Of a DNA stretch of 64,000 nucleotides, positions 1 through 12,071 are shown one piece after another. Below the pieces are notes generated by a model. It ran no database searches and was not told where the DNA came from. It saw nothing but the letters and a program-made list of their open reading frames with translations. Within the stretch, counting starts at the first letter, position 1. The number at the start of each line of letters is the position of its first letter. The stretch comes from Acidimicrobiia bacterium (GTDB lineage Bacteria > Actinomycetota > Acidimicrobiia > Acidimicrobiales > Poriferisodalaceae), in the NCBI GenBank assembly GCA_022820505.1, contig JAJEFK010000026.1, positions 1-64,000 on the forward strand. The letters are read 5' to 3'. Both the position numbers and the translations under genes were made by a program.

Positions 1-1197
1 GGCGGCGACCCGGCTATGCCCGAGATGGATCCCTATCCCAACCCGCCGATACCCATCGGAAAGATCGGACGGGTCGCCGCTGAGGGGATGGACCGCCTGG
101 GCTGGCACTGGTGGCCCGGCGCGAATGCAATCGCCTCACGCCGCCACGGGAACCTTCAAGCCTGTCAACGGCGAGGCACATGCATGATCGGATGTCCGGA
201 GAACGCCAAGGCCACCCCCTCGCTCACCCACTGGCCTTCCGCGCAGGCCGCCGGAGCCCGCCTAGTTACCGGCGCTCGTGTGACGGAGATCCCCGTGGAC
301 GAGCGGGGCCGGGTGCGAGGCGCTATCTACCTGGACCGCGATGGCGTCGAGCATTTCCAGCCGGCGCAGGTGGTGATGCTGGCCGCGAACGCGGTGGGGA
401 CCGCTCGTCTCTTGCTGTTGTCGGTGTCACCGCGGTTCTCCGACGGTCTGGCCAACTCTTCGGGACTGGTGGGGCGACGACTTATGCAGCATCCTTACCG
501 CACGGTGACGGTCGTTTGCGAGGAGCCCCTCGACAGCTGGCAGGGTCCTTGGGGGCAGGTCATCTATTCGCTGGAGTTCGCCGAGACCGACCCCGACCGC
601 GATTTCGTGCGTGGTGCCAAGTGGATGGTGATGCCGCATGGAGGGCCCATGTTTGCCACGGCGGAGTACCAGGAGGCTCACCGTCACGATGGCTTCGAAG
701 CCATGTGGGGAGCGAACTTCCATCGGGCGGCCGATGAGGTGTTCGGACACGCTTTCACCTGGGGCATCCAGGGCGAGGATCTCCCCGAAGACGACAACCG
801 GGTCACCCTTGATCCGACGATATGCGACTCGTCGGGACTGCCCGCCGCTCACGTCGAGTACCGGGTGTCGGAGAACACCAGAAGAATGCTCGACTTCAAT
901 GTGGCACGAGCCGTTGAGGCGGCAGAGGCATCGGGAGCGGTGTCCACCCTCGTGCGCGACGTGTGGCCTACCGGAATCGGTCATGTGCTGGGCACTACCA
1001 GGATGGGCAACGATCCTCAGACTTCAGTGGTGGATCGTTGGTGCCGCGCCCACGACGTGCCCAACCTCTATGTGATCGACGGAGGTGTATTTGTGACCGG
1101 CGGGTCGGCCAATCCAACGGCCACGATCATGGCGAACGCGCTGCGGGTGACCGATCATCTGATTGAGGCTCGGGCGTCGCAGGAGATTCCTGCATGA
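1..1197 (+). CDS. GMC-family oxidoreductase, large subunit (5' end outside window)
   Basis: FAD-dependent GMC dehydrogenase, probably acting on a sugar, sugar acid or other alcohol; the substrate cannot be read from sequence. The frame is open from base 1, so the N-terminal FAD-binding part lies upstream. Counting from the Met at base 16, a cysteine-rich stretch (C50, C56, C60) precedes a GA-rich substrate-domain segment. The C-terminus carries the GMC catalytic signature: His near residue 323 in GHVLGTTRMG and Asn 366 in NPTATI. The arrangement resembles the large subunit of gluconate 2-dehydrogenase. The stop overlaps the start of the small-subunit gene (ATGA), so the two are probably co-translated. 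Confidence 0.88.
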   Translation, partial: GGDPAMPEMDPYPNPPIPIGKIGRVAAEGMDRLGWHWWPGANAIASRRHGNLQACQRRGTCMIGCPENAKATPSLTHWPSAQAAGARLVTGARVTEIPVDERGRVRGAIYLDRDGVEHFQPAQVVMLAANAVGTARLLLLSVSPRFSDGLANSSGLVGRRLMQHPYRTVTVVCEEPLDSWQGPWGQVIYSLEFAETDPDRDFVRGAKWMVMPHGGPMFATAEYQEAHRHDGFEAMWGANFHRAADEVFGHAFTWGIQGEDLPEDDNRVTLDPTICDSSGLPAAHVEYRVSENTRRMLDFNVARAVEAAEASGAVSTLVRDVWPTGIGHVLGTTRMGNDPQTSVVDRWCRAHDVPNLYVIDGGVFVTGGSANPTATIMANALRVTDHLIEARASQEIPA

Positions 1198-1613
1198 GTG
1201 GCTTTGGGCCGACACCAGCCCAACGTCTCACGCTGGACCGCCTGGCCGATGTGCTCGTGCCTGAGGGACAAAATATGCCTGCGGCCTCAGCGGTCGGCGT
1301 TTCGGAGGGCCTGCTCGATCGGTTTCTGGACGCTGCCCCTGCTCTTGCCGAGCCGCTGCTGTCTCTTCTCGATGAGGCACCTGCGGAAGGTCTCGATGCC
1401 TTCGTGCGCCATCTGGCCTCGCAGCGGCCCGGCGATTTTGGCGTGCTGTCTACGACTATTGTGGGTGCCTATTTTCTCAGCGCCGAGGTACGTCGACTGA
1501 TCGGCTATCCCGGCCAACAGCCCAACCCGCTGTCGGTCGCATCCGACCCCGACTATCTCGACATGCTCGAGCGGGTTTACGAGCGCCATCCCGGCTATCG
1601 GGAGTGCTCATGA
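1194..1613 (+). CDS. Gluconate 2-dehydrogenase subunit 3-like protein
   Basis: A 139-residue mostly helical protein matching the small subunit 3 family that partners GMC dehydrogenases. It begins with the family-like TPAQRLTLDRLADVLVP segment and has a C-terminal IGYPGQQPNPLSV-type region. There is no cofactor motif; family members are thought to stabilise or export the large subunit. No twin-arginine signal is visible here, unlike many homologues, so the complex may be cytoplasmic (inference). The start overlaps the upstream stop by 4 bases, and its own stop overlaps the ferredoxin start in another ATGA. Confidence 0.82.
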   Translation: MSGFGPTPAQRLTLDRLADVLVPEGQNMPAASAVGVSEGLLDRFLDAAPALAEPLLSLLDEAPAEGLDAFVRHLASQRPGDFGVLSTTIVGAYFLSAEVRRLIGYPGQQPNPLSVASDPDYLDMLERVYERHPGYRECS

Positions 1614-1963
1614 CCTACGTGATCGGCCCCACCTGTATTGATGTCAAAGATGCTGCCTGCGTGTCCAAATGCCCGGTGGACTGCATTTATACGGGTGAGC
1701 GGATGCTCTACATCAATCCCGACGAATGCATCGACTGCGGGGCTTGTGAACCAGCCTGTCCCGTGGAAGCCATCTACCCCGAGACGTTTCTCCCCGCTGA
1801 ATACCAGGAATTCATCGACGTCAACGCTGAATTCTTCGAGGTGACAGGCCTCAAAGTACCAGGCGGTGCTGCTGGTGTGGGACCTGTCGACGCCGACCAT
1901 CCGGTTGTGGGCGCCTGGCCACAACACTCCGCCACCTCAGATCACGCCTGTCAGCGGTCGTAG
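1610..1963 (+). CDS. 7Fe (3Fe-4S/4Fe-4S) ferredoxin, FdxA type
   Basis: A 117-residue ferredoxin. An N-terminal Cys-x7-Cys-x3-Cys-Pro-Val-Asp-Cys stretch and a following CIDCGACEPACPVEA motif match the seven-iron FdxA class. The tail (EYQEFIDVNAEFFE, then PGGAA) is also typical. The ATG at 1610 is preferred over the GTG at 1604 because it gives an ATGA overlap with the preceding gene. It is the third gene of the GMC operon, where many relatives instead have a cytochrome c subunit, so it may be the electron acceptor of the dehydrogenase (inference). Its last 13 bases overlap the end of the convergent phosphatase gene. Confidence 0.88.
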   Translation: MTYVIGPTCIDVKDAACVSKCPVDCIYTGERMLYINPDECIDCGACEPACPVEAIYPETFLPAEYQEFIDVNAEFFEVTGLKVPGGAAGVGPVDADHPVVGAWPQHSATSDHACQRS

Positions 1964-2442
1964 TAGCCGGAGTAGACGTAGACGCAGGGAACCTCGGCCT
2001 CGGCGTACATCTCCACGTTGCGGGGGTCGTCTTCGAGGGCGTAGAGCAAGTCGAATCCGTGGTGGCGGAGGTTGTCCACCTCGGTGGCCTTGTACGCCCG
2101 CGACGAGCCGCCGCTGTTGGGGGGCCGCAGGATCAGCAGGTCCCAGCGGACCTCGTGCATCTTCAGCCAGACCAGCGTGTCACTGAGCAGGTGCCAGGGG
2201 CGGGCGGTGAGCAGCACCACCGTGAGGTCGGCGGCCATTGAGCTGACCAACGCCACCGTCGCCTCCAGCGGGGGGTTGTCAGGGCAGCCGGCGAAGAACT
2301 CATCCCAGATGCGGGCCTTGGCCAAGTGCTGGCGACTGCTGGCATCGGAAATGACCCCGTCCACGTCCACGATCACCGCGGGGCCGCCACCGATGGGGCC
2401 GTCGCGCCATCTCCAGTGGGATGTGTCGGTAGGGCCGCTCAA
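1951..2442 (-). CDS. HAD-superfamily phosphatase, polynucleotide-kinase 3'-phosphatase-like
   Basis: A 163-residue HAD protein. Motif I is VDVDGVISD near residue 25, motif II is VVLLTARPW near residue 74, and an acidic motif III (ALEDDPRN) lies near the C-terminus. The HQH- and TARP-type features resemble the 3'-phosphatase domain of T4 polynucleotide kinase, but no kinase domain is present. The substrate is unknown. The start is TTG at 2442, overlapping the acs stop (TTGA), so translation is probably coupled to acs. The 3' end overlaps the convergent ferredoxin gene by 13 bp. Confidence 0.72.
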   Translation of the reverse strand: MSGPTDTSHWRWRDGPIGGGPAVIVDVDGVISDASSRQHLAKARIWDEFFAGCPDNPPLEATVALVSSMAADLTVVLLTARPWHLLSDTLVWLKMHEVRWDLLILRPPNSGGSSRAYKATEVDNLRHHGFDLLYALEDDPRNVEMYAEAEVPCVYVYSGYYDR

Positions 2443-4427
2443 TCTTCTTGGGGGGATTCGGCGGCCCGGGTGCGGATCTCGTCCACCACCGACTGGTCGG
2501 CCAGGGTGGTGGTGTCGCCCAGGCTGCGGCCCTCGGCCACGTCCCGCAGCAGACGGCGCATGATCTTCCCCGAGCGGGTTTTGGGCAGGTCGGGAACCAG
2601 CACCACCGTCTTGGGGCGGGCGATGGGCCCGAGCTTGGTGGCCACATGTTGGCGGACCTCCTCGCCCAGCTCGTCGGTAGCGTCGTGGCTGCCCCGCAAG
2701 ATCACGTAGCCGATGATGGCCTGGCCAGTGGTGTCATCGGCCGCGCCCACCACAGCGGCCTCGGCCACCGCGGCATGGTCCACCAGGGCCGATTCCACCT
2801 CGGTGGTGGAGATGCGGTGGCCGGAGATGTTCATCACATCGTCCACCCGGCCCAGCAGCCATAGGTAGCCGTCGTCGTCGATCTTGGCCCCGTCGCCCGC
2901 GAAATAGCGGCCCTCGAATCGGCTCCAGTACGTCTCCCGGTAGCGCTCGGGGTCGCCCCAGATGCCCCGCAGCATCGACGGCCACGGGCGGGTGATGGTG
3001 AGGTAGCCGCCGCCCCGCTCCACTGGGCGGCCGTCGTCGTCCACCAGCTCGGCGAACACCCCGGGAATGGGATGGGTGGCCGACCCCGGCTTGGTGGTGG
3101 TCACGCCGGGCAGCGGGGAGATCATGTGGCCACCGGTCTCGGTCTGCCACCATGTGTCCACTATGGGGCAACTGCCCCCGCCGATGTGGGTGTGGTACCA
3201 CATCCACGCCTCGGGGTTGATGGGCTCGCCCACGGTGCCCAGCACCCGCAGGCTGGACAGGTCGTGCTTGGCCGGTTCCTGGGCGCCCCATTTCATGAAG
3301 GTGCGGATGGCGGTGGGGGCGGTGTAGAGCTGGGTGACGCCGTAGCGCTCCACGATGTCCCAGAGGCGGTCGCGACCCGGGGTGTCGGGGGTGCCCTCGT
3401 AGATCACCGAGGTGGCGCCATTGGCCAGCGGGCCGTACACGATGTAGCTGTGACCGGTGACCCAGCCGATGTCGGCCGCGCACCAGTACACGTCGGTGTC
3501 GGGCTTCAGGTCGAACACGTACTTGTGGGTGAACACCACCTGGGTGAGGTACCCGCCGGTGGTGTGCATGATGCCCTTGGGCTTCGCCGTGGTGCCCGAG
3601 GTGTAGAGCAGGTACAGCAGGTCCTCGGAGTCCATGTGCTCGGGCGGGCAGTCGGCGGACGCTGTGGGGCCGTCCATCAGCTCGTGGTACCAGTAGTCGA
3701 CGCTGTCGTTCCAGGAGACGTCCTGGCCGGTTCGCTGCACGACGACCACGTTCTCGATGGTGGTGGTGGCCTCGACCGAGGCGTCGGCGGTGTCCTTCAG
3801 CCCGAACGGCTCGCCGCGCCGGTAGCCGCCGTCGGCGGTGATGAGCAGCTTGGCCGAGGCGTCGTCGATGCGGTCCGACAACGAGTCGGCGGAGAACCCG
3901 CCGAACACCACCGAGTGGGCGGCGCCGATGCGGGCGCAGGCCAACATCGCCACCGGCAGCTCGGGGATCATCGGCATGTAGATGCACACGCGGTCGCCGC
4001 GCTCGACCCCGAGGCCCTTGAGCACATTGGCGAACTTGCACACCTCGTCGAGCAGGTCGGCGTAGGTGATGGTGCGGGTGTCGCCGGGCTCGCCCTCCCA
4101 CCAATAGGCCACCTTGTCGCCGCGGCCGGCCTCGACGTGGCGGTCGAGGCAGTTGTACGACACGTTGAGGGTGCCACCCAAGAACCACTTCGCGAACGGC
4201 AGGTCCCACTCGAGCACGGTGTGGAAGTCGGTGAACCAAGTGACGTGCTCGCGGGCCTGGCGCGCCCAGAACGCCAGCCGGTCGGCGGCGGCCTCGTCGT
4301 ACAGCGACCGGTCAGCCGTCAGCGCCGACGAGCGGAAGCCGTCCGCGGGCTCGAAGATGCGGTCTTCGACGTAGTAGTCCTCGATCGTCGCCTCGGTGCT
4401 CGTGCCGTTCGCTGGTGTCGTGGCCAT
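2439..4427 (-). CDS. acs: Acetyl-CoA synthetase (AMP-forming)
   Basis: Makes acetyl-CoA from acetate, ATP and CoA in the cytoplasm. At 662 residues it has the usual family length. The P-loop [11 protein letters not shown], the WWQTETGG core motif, the hinge [13 protein letters not shown] and the C-terminal SGKIMRR are all present; K621 is the catalytic and acetylation-regulated lysine. The open frame extends 100 residues further upstream, but that part is Arg/Pro-rich and reads across into the shadow of the methyltransferase gene, so the ATG at 4427 was chosen. It is followed by an overlapping HAD phosphatase. The 157-bp gap to the upstream gene probably holds its promoter. Confidence 0.95.
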   Translation of the reverse strand: MATTPANGTSTEATIEDYYVEDRIFEPADGFRSSALTADRSLYDEAAADRLAFWARQAREHVTWFTDFHTVLEWDLPFAKWFLGGTLNVSYNCLDRHVEAGRGDKVAYWWEGEPGDTRTITYADLLDEVCKFANVLKGLGVERGDRVCIYMPMIPELPVAMLACARIGAAHSVVFGGFSADSLSDRIDDASAKLLITADGGYRRGEPFGLKDTADASVEATTTIENVVVVQRTGQDVSWNDSVDYWYHELMDGPTASADCPPEHMDSEDLLYLLYTSGTTAKPKGIMHTTGGYLTQVVFTHKYVFDLKPDTDVYWCAADIGWVTGHSYIVYGPLANGATSVIYEGTPDTPGRDRLWDIVERYGVTQLYTAPTAIRTFMKWGAQEPAKHDLSSLRVLGTVGEPINPEAWMWYHTHIGGGSCPIVDTWWQTETGGHMISPLPGVTTTKPGSATHPIPGVFAELVDDDGRPVERGGGYLTITRPWPSMLRGIWGDPERYRETYWSRFEGRYFAGDGAKIDDDGYLWLLGRVDDVMNISGHRISTTEVESALVDHAAVAEAAVVGAADDTTGQAIIGYVILRGSHDATDELGEEVRQHVATKLGPIARPKTVVLVPDLPKTRSGKIMRRLLRDVAEGRSLGDTTTLADQSVVDEIRTRAAESPQED

Positions 4428-4584
4428 CGGTGCCCCTGTCTCGTCGTGCTGGCGGTGTGCGAGTGCGGATCGGGTCAGCGTCGCGTGCGGGGCCCGATCC
4501 TGCTCAGCCAGATTCGCAGAGTAGTGGGCGCCCGCTCGGCGTCCCGCAGGCGTGCCGGCTCGGGAGCAGTGCCGCTGCCAGCCC

Positions 4585-5616
4585 TCAGCCGGCGTGCCAT
4601 TCGGCCGCCCAGAAGGCGCCCATGCCGTCGGGGTCGGTGAGCGCGGCTGCTTCGTCGAGCAGCGTCCGGGCGGCAAGAGTTTCGGCCGTCGGGTTGGATC
4701 GGCTTCGTTGCCAGCGTGCCCGAGCATTCGCTGTCATGGACTCGATGCCGGCCCCAATGAGCCAATCGGCTTGAGTGCTCAACGTCGCACCGGGCGGCAG
4801 CTGGTCGAAGGCCACGTCGCAGGTGATGTCTGCGGTGCCTGGCGCATGCAGCGGGTTCTGTCCACGGCGTTGGGACCGGTAGGTGCGCAGCCACTCGCTC
4901 TGCGGACGCTGTGCCAGCTCGGCGGTACGGCGCACGCCGTAGTCGAACACCAGCAGCCGGCCTCGCTCGAGCGATCGCAGCGCCCGGCGGACCCAGACCG
5001 CCGCTTTCAGCTGCAGCGGCACGCGCGCACCCGGTGCGGTGCCCGGGGCCAACGTCTCGGCCATCGCCGCCGAATCGGCCGGCGCCTCCCGCAGCACTTC
5101 GGCGGAACCTTCGGGCGCAACATGTATCTCCTGCCAGCCGGTCTTTGAGCGTTCCAGCAAGCGGAACGGCAGGTTGTCGAGCAGCTCGTTGGCGAGCACG
5201 ACGCCCACGAAGGGGCCGTCGGGAAGATCCGGCGCTGCACGGACGGGCTGGGACTCGCCAATCGCCTCCAGCGCCTCGTTGCGCTGGCGCGCCACCCGCT
5301 CGACCATCACGTACTGCAGTGCGTCGCTGCACCCCTCGACGTGCGCGAGCACGTCGCGGCACAGCGTCCCTCGACCGGCGCCGCCCTCGACCACGACGAA
5401 TGGACTGGGCCGGCCCAGGTCATCCCATGTGCGATCCAGGTAACCGGCGATGCACTGGGCGAACAGCGTGCCCAACTCGACCGATGTGGCGAAGTCTCCG
5501 CCCCGAGCCGCCGGCCGTCCCCCGCGCACGTAGAAGCCGGAGGGGCCGTAGAGCGCTTCGTCCATGAACTGGTCAAAGCGGTGGACCTCAGGCATGGGGC
5601 TGGGCGTCGGGACCAT
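4585..5616 (-). CDS. midA: SAM-dependent methyltransferase, MidA/NDUFAF7 family
   Basis: A 343-residue class I methyltransferase. The N-terminus ([14 protein letters not shown]) is the conserved opening of the COG1565/MidA family. The SAM site is EGGAGRGT at residues 77-84, and a conserved NELLDNLPF segment follows near residue 142. Mitochondrial NDUFAF7 dimethylates an arginine of the NuoD homologue NDUFS2 during complex I assembly. Here the gene lies 15 bp after nuoN as the last gene of a complex I operon, which makes the same role plausible. The alternative is a free-standing protein-arginine methyltransferase with another target. Confidence 0.85.
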   Translation of the reverse strand: MVPTPSPMPEVHRFDQFMDEALYGPSGFYVRGGRPAARGGDFATSVELGTLFAQCIAGYLDRTWDDLGRPSPFVVVEGGAGRGTLCRDVLAHVEGCSDALQYVMVERVARQRNEALEAIGESQPVRAAPDLPDGPFVGVVLANELLDNLPFRLLERSKTGWQEIHVAPEGSAEVLREAPADSAAMAETLAPGTAPGARVPLQLKAAVWVRRALRSLERGRLLVFDYGVRRTAELAQRPQSEWLRTYRSQRRGQNPLHAPGTADITCDVAFDQLPPGATLSTQADWLIGAGIESMTANARARWQRSRSNPTAETLAARTLLDEAAALTDPDGMGAFWAAEWHAG

Positions 5617-5631
5617 GCGCCCCGCCAGTGC

Positions 5632-7290
5632 TCAGCCGCCGAAGTGGAACGTTGCGACGTCGCCGAAGTGACTCACCAGACCCGGGAGGACGCCGAACGC
5701 CAGCGTGGCAAGTGCCGTGATCGCCAGCGCCGCCGCCAATGCTCCGGTCATGGGGATCCGTCCCGGAGTGAAGCGCACCATCGTGGCCTGACGGGTCTCG
5801 GTGGCCAACCATGCATCGCCGTGCTCGTCCTGGTTGGCGGTCGCATCGGCTGCTTCGGCGAGATCGAGCTCGTCGTCGCCTCCGGAATCGACGCCCAGGG
5901 CCACCATCTCGGGCACCGGCTCGAACCACATCTGCTGCAGTACCCGGGCGTAATAGCCGAACGCGATCACCGCGTTCACCGCCACGATGACGGCGAGCAC
6001 CCAACCGGCGGGCGTACCCGCACCGGCGAGGGCCCAGAAGACAACGAACTTGGCGAAGAAGCCGCTCGCCGGCGGTATGCCCGCCAGCGCCGCCAGGAAC
6101 AACGTCATCAGCACCGCCATGCCAGGCGCGTAGCTGAACAGCCCGCCGTAGCTCGAGATGTCGCCTGAGCGGGTCCGCCGCGACACTGCCAGCACAACGC
6201 TGAACGCCCCGAGATTCATGAAGGCATAGATGACGGCATACACGACTATCGCGAAGTAGGGCGTCGTGGTGATGTCGGTGCCAGGAACCTGCCAGGCATC
6301 GTCCTCGAACGCCACGGCGAAGGGCGCCAGCATGAAGCCGCCCTGCGCCACGCCCGAGTACGCCAGCATCCGCACGATGTTCGTCTGGCGCAGCGCGATC
6401 AGGTTGCCCACGGTCATCGTCACCGCAGCCAGCACCCAGAAGAACGGCTGCACCACGTCGGCTGCGCCCTCGAAGGCCACGAACACCAGCCCCAGCAGCG
6501 CCACGAAGCCCGCCGCCTTCGACGCCACCGACAGGAACGCCGTCACCGGTGTCGGCGCGCCCTCGTACGTGTCGGGCGCCCACGTGTGGAACGGCACTGC
6601 CGACACCTTGAAGGCGAAGCCGATCAGCACGAACAGGATCGCCACGATGACGATCGGGCTCGCTCCCTCGCCTGTCAGCGCAGCGGCAATGGTGCCGAAG
6701 TCGGTGTCGCCGGCCACGCCGAAGACCAGCGACATGCCGTACAGCATCACTGCCGAGGCGAACACCCCCATCAGGTAGTACTTCAAGCCGGCCTCGTTGG
6801 ACCGCGGCCCGCCCTTGCGCCAAGCAGCCAGCATGTACGCCGGGATCGACAGCAGCTCCAGCGCCACGAACACGCTCACGAGGTCGCGCGAGCTGGCCAT
6901 CATCACCATGCCCAGCAGCGATGTCAGCAGCAGCGTGTAGTACTCGTTCTCGTAGTAGTCGCCCTCGCGCACGTAGTCGACCGACATGAGCACGACCACG
7001 TAGCCGACCAGGATGAACAGCGCCTTGAGCACCAGCGAGAAGTCGTCGACCACGTAGGCGCCGCCGAACATGGGTCGCTCAGCGCCGTCCACCGCCAGCG
7101 TCAGGATCGGCACGAGCGTGACCAGCAAACCGATGCCGGTCAGCGTCGGCATCATCCGCTTGGCCTTGTCGTCGAGTGCGATGTCGGCGACGGTCACCAG
7201 CGTGCCCACCGCCAGCAGGGTCAATTCGGGCGCGAGCGCGTGCCAGTCGAGGTCCGGCCGCACAAATGCGAGCATCGAACCAAGGTTCAT
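5632..7290 (-). CDS. nuoN: NADH-quinone oxidoreductase subunit N, 11-subunit complex
   Basis: Antiporter-like, proton-pumping membrane subunit of about 552 residues with roughly 14 transmembrane helices. It shows the family's SMVFVALELLSIP-like Glu helix (here VSVFVALELLSIPAYML), VSAVPFHTWAPDTYEGAPTPV and a Lys-containing discontinuous helix region. GTG 7299 and ATG 7290 are both possible starts; the ATG has a GAGG at better spacing. It is the last nuo gene of the first operon, followed 15 bp on by the MidA-type methyltransferase. The acidic C-terminal loop (GGDDELDLAEAAD) is longer than in the paralogue at 17611. Confidence 0.95.
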   Translation of the reverse strand: MNLGSMLAFVRPDLDWHALAPELTLLAVGTLVTVADIALDDKAKRMMPTLTGIGLLVTLVPILTLAVDGAERPMFGGAYVVDDFSLVLKALFILVGYVVVLMSVDYVREGDYYENEYYTLLLTSLLGMVMMASSRDLVSVFVALELLSIPAYMLAAWRKGGPRSNEAGLKYYLMGVFASAVMLYGMSLVFGVAGDTDFGTIAAALTGEGASPIVIVAILFVLIGFAFKVSAVPFHTWAPDTYEGAPTPVTAFLSVASKAAGFVALLGLVFVAFEGAADVVQPFFWVLAAVTMTVGNLIALRQTNIVRMLAYSGVAQGGFMLAPFAVAFEDDAWQVPGTDITTTPYFAIVVYAVIYAFMNLGAFSVVLAVSRRTRSGDISSYGGLFSYAPGMAVLMTLFLAALAGIPPASGFFAKFVVFWALAGAGTPAGWVLAVIVAVNAVIAFGYYARVLQQMWFEPVPEMVALGVDSGGDDELDLAEAADATANQDEHGDAWLATETRQATMVRFTPGRIPMTGALAAALAITALATLAFGVLPGLVSHFGDVATFHFGG

Positions 7291-7351
7291 CGTCGGCACC
7301 GCCTCACGACTGCCTCGACCGCCGCCTCAGACTGGCGAACCCAGCCACGCT

Positions 7352-8929
7352 TCATCCGGTCCATGGGCAATCCCCGACCACTGCCGTTCCAATGCTGCAG
7401 GCGATGCCGGTCGACACGTCATCGACCACGCCGAAGATCAGCCCGGGAACCCAGCCGAAGAGCACCATCGCGATGATGAGCGGCGTCCACGCGGCCCACT
7501 CGTAACGGTTCACATCGGCGATCACGTGCCCCTCCCATTCGGGCTTGGGCTCGCCGAACGCGCTGCGCTGGAACAGCCACAGCAGGTAGCCGGCAGCGAA
7601 CACCGTGCCCACCGCGGCGATCACCATGTAGGTGCGGAACGTCGCTTCGGACAGCCCGGCACCGGGGTCGTAGGCCGACAGGATCGCAGGGAACTCGCCC
7701 CAGAAGCCCGCCAAGCCCGGCAGGCCCAGCGACGCCATCGCAGAGATCGCCAGGATCCAGCCCATGCGCGGCGCCGACTTCAGCAGACCGCCCAGCCGGC
7801 TGATCTCGAGCGTGTGGTAGCGCTCCTTCACCGAGCCGGCGAGGAAGAACAGCATCCCGGTGATGATCCCGTGGGCCACCATGCCGAACACGGCGGCGTT
7901 GATGCCGATCGGGGTGAGCGTGGCGATGCCCAGCATCACGAAGCCCATGTGCGCCACCGAGCTGAACGCGATGAGGCGCTTCATGTCAGTCTGCGCCAAG
8001 CAGCCCAAGGCGCCGTAGATGATGCCGATCACCGCCAGCAGGCCGATCCACGGCGCCCACGCCGCTGCGCCTTCGGGCAGGAAAGGCAGCGCGATCCGCA
8101 CGAAGCCGTAGGTGCCGAGCTTCAGCAGGATGGCCGCCAGGATCACCGAGCCCACGGTGGGCGCCTCAGTGTGCGCGTCGGGCAGCCACGTGTGGAACGG
8201 GAACATCGGCACCTTGATGCCGAAGCCCATGAACAGCCCGGCGAAGATGATCGCCTGGGTGCCCCGGGCGAGGTCTCCGCCCGCGGCAGCGGCGAGTTCG
8301 CTCATGTTGAACGTGTTCAACGCCGCGCCTGCGTCGTTCGTGGCCACGAAGTACAGCGCAACGAAGCTGACGATCATCAGCGCCGAGCCGAACAGCGTGA
8401 ATAGGAAGAACTTCAGCGAGGCGTAGCGACGGTTCTCGCCGCCCCACACGCCGATCATGAAGTACATCGGCAGCAGCACGACCTCGAAGAAGACGAAGAA
8501 CAGGATGAGGTCCTGCGCCACGAAGGTGCCGTTCATGCCCGATGCCAGGATCAGCATCAGGATCAGGAAGGCCTTGGCGTTGCCCGGCTCGGGGATGTGC
8601 TCCCACGAGTAGATCACGCACAGCGGGATGATCACCATCGACAGGATCAGCAGCGGCAACGACAGGCCGTCGAGACCCAGGATGTAGTCGGCATTGATCG
8701 CGTCGATCCAGCCCTTGTGCACGCCGAACTGCAGTGTTCCCGCGTTGCCGTAGTCGAAGGCGAACAGCAGGTACACGCCGACTGCCAGCGTCGCCAGCGA
8801 AGCGCCGAGCGCGATCATCTTCAGCTCGAGTTCGCGAGCGCGCGGCACCGCCATCATCACCAGCGCGCCGACGGCCGGCAAGAACACCGCGAGCGTCAGC
8901 GCCCAAGCGTCGAATCCAGTTGCGTCCAC
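7352..8929 (-). CDS. nuoM: NADH-quinone oxidoreductase subunit M, 11-subunit complex
   Basis: A 525-residue antiporter-like subunit. It has the VFFEVVLLPMYFMIG helix with the conserved glutamate, and FPFHTWLPDAHTEAPTVGSV. The start is GTG at 8929, preceded by an AGGGAG ribosome-binding site in the 70-bp gap after nuoL. That gap also holds a 20-codon reading frame ending in TAGTG at the nuoM start, which I do not call. The C-terminus is short and hydrophobic, ending in a small cysteine-containing segment. Confidence 0.95.
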   Translation of the reverse strand: MDATGFDAWALTLAVFLPAVGALVMMAVPRARELELKMIALGASLATLAVGVYLLFAFDYGNAGTLQFGVHKGWIDAINADYILGLDGLSLPLLILSMVIIPLCVIYSWEHIPEPGNAKAFLILMLILASGMNGTFVAQDLILFFVFFEVVLLPMYFMIGVWGGENRRYASLKFFLFTLFGSALMIVSFVALYFVATNDAGAALNTFNMSELAAAAGGDLARGTQAIIFAGLFMGFGIKVPMFPFHTWLPDAHTEAPTVGSVILAAILLKLGTYGFVRIALPFLPEGAAAWAPWIGLLAVIGIIYGALGCLAQTDMKRLIAFSSVAHMGFVMLGIATLTPIGINAAVFGMVAHGIITGMLFFLAGSVKERYHTLEISRLGGLLKSAPRMGWILAISAMASLGLPGLAGFWGEFPAILSAYDPGAGLSEATFRTYMVIAAVGTVFAAGYLLWLFQRSAFGEPKPEWEGHVIADVNRYEWAAWTPLIIAMVLFGWVPGLIFGVVDDVSTGIACSIGTAVVGDCPWTG

Positions 8930-8999
8930 TAGGAAGCTCCCTCTCGATTGCGGCCCGATGTCACAGCGGACGGGCTCTTTGCCTGCGTCATCTCACTGC

Positions 9000-11186
<2,187 letters not shown>

Positions 11187-11196
11187 ACGCGCGTGC

Positions 11197-11496
11197 TCAG
11201 CCCTTCATCAGGTCGAACTCGTCGACCGCGATCGACTTGCGGTTGCGGTACAGCAGCAGCACGATGGCCAGGCCAACGCCGACCTCGGCTGCTGCGACCG
11301 CAATGATGAACAGGGCGAAGACCTGCCCCGACACCACGTCGTGCTGCAGCCCGAACGCCACCAGGTTGAGATTGACGGCGTTCAGCATCAGCTCGATCGA
11401 CATCAGCACCATCACGCCGTTGCGGCGCGCCAGCACGCCGTAGACGCCGACGGCGAACAGCAGCGCACCAAGCAGCAGGAACTGGTTCAGCAGCAT
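11197..11496 (-). CDS. nuoK: NADH-quinone oxidoreductase subunit K, 11-subunit complex
   Basis: A 99-residue, three-helix membrane subunit of family length. The two conserved glutamates of NuoK are visible in [15 protein letters not shown] and [13 protein letters not shown], part of the buried proton channel. It sits 10 bp before nuoL and 72 bp after nuoJ. That gap holds only short frames and no recognisable signal. Confidence 0.95.
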   Translation of the reverse strand: MLLNQFLLLGALLFAVGVYGVLARRNGVMVLMSIELMLNAVNLNLVAFGLQHDVVSGQVFALFIIAVAAAEVGVGLAIVLLLYRNRKSIAVDEFDLMKG

Positions 11497-11568
11497 GAGC
11501 CGACCATCCCGGCGTCCATCGCCGTCGTACCCACCGCCGTGGCCCTCGTCATCGTCGCATCTCCCGCC

Positions 11569-12063
11569 TCAGTCCCTGCGCGCCAGCACGACAGCGCCGA
11601 TCAGTGCGGCCAGCAGCAGCACCGAGACGGCTTCGAACGGAATGATGTATTGGGAGAACACCGAGTCGGAGACGTCGGCCGTGCGGAACACCGTGTTGTC
11701 GGTGGCCAGTGAGTCGGTGCCGAAACGGTCGATGAGGGCGTAGACGGTGATGCCGCCCAAGGCCAGCGCCGACAGCGCGGCAACCGGCCAAGTGGCCCCG
11801 GTCATCTGGGGTATTCGCCCGATCGGCGCCCGGGTGAGCATGATGCCGAACAGGAACAGCACCATCACCGCGCCGATGTAGACGAGCACCTGCGTGGTGG
11901 CAATGAACTCGGCGGTGAGGAGCACGTAGTTGGCTGCGAGACCGCCCAGCACGGCCACCAGGAACAGGGCTGCGTGCACGATGTTGCGCGTCGTCACCAT
12001 CCCGAGCGCGGCCGCCACGGTGATGGCCGCGATGATGCCGAAGGCGATGTTCTGCGCAACCAT
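11569..12063 (-). CDS. nuoJ: NADH-quinone oxidoreductase subunit J, 11-subunit complex
   Basis: A 164-residue, five-helix membrane subunit with the family's NIVHAALFLVAVLGGLAANYVLL and TTQVLVYIGAVMVLFLFGIML segments. The YIGA-type region corresponds to TMH3 with its pi-bulge, which couples quinone chemistry to pumping. It is shorter than the second copy (212 residues) because it lacks that copy's C-terminal hydrophilic tail. It begins 8 bp after nuoI. Confidence 0.94.
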   Translation of the reverse strand: MVAQNIAFGIIAAITVAAALGMVTTRNIVHAALFLVAVLGGLAANYVLLTAEFIATTQVLVYIGAVMVLFLFGIMLTRAPIGRIPQMTGATWPVAALSALALGGITVYALIDRFGTDSLATDNTVFRTADVSDSVFSQYIIPFEAVSVLLLAALIGAVVLARRD

Positions 12064-12071
12064 CGGGCGTC

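Noticed and set aside
3072..4640. Long open frame antisense to acs
   Set aside because: Mirror of a well-conserved gene; its Val/Gly/His-rich composition is typical of antisense frames in G+C-rich DNA.
8932..8994. 20-codon ORF between nuoL and nuoM ending in TAGTG at the nuoM start
   Set aside because: No hydrophobic or conserved character; nuoM has its own ribosome-binding site in the same bases.
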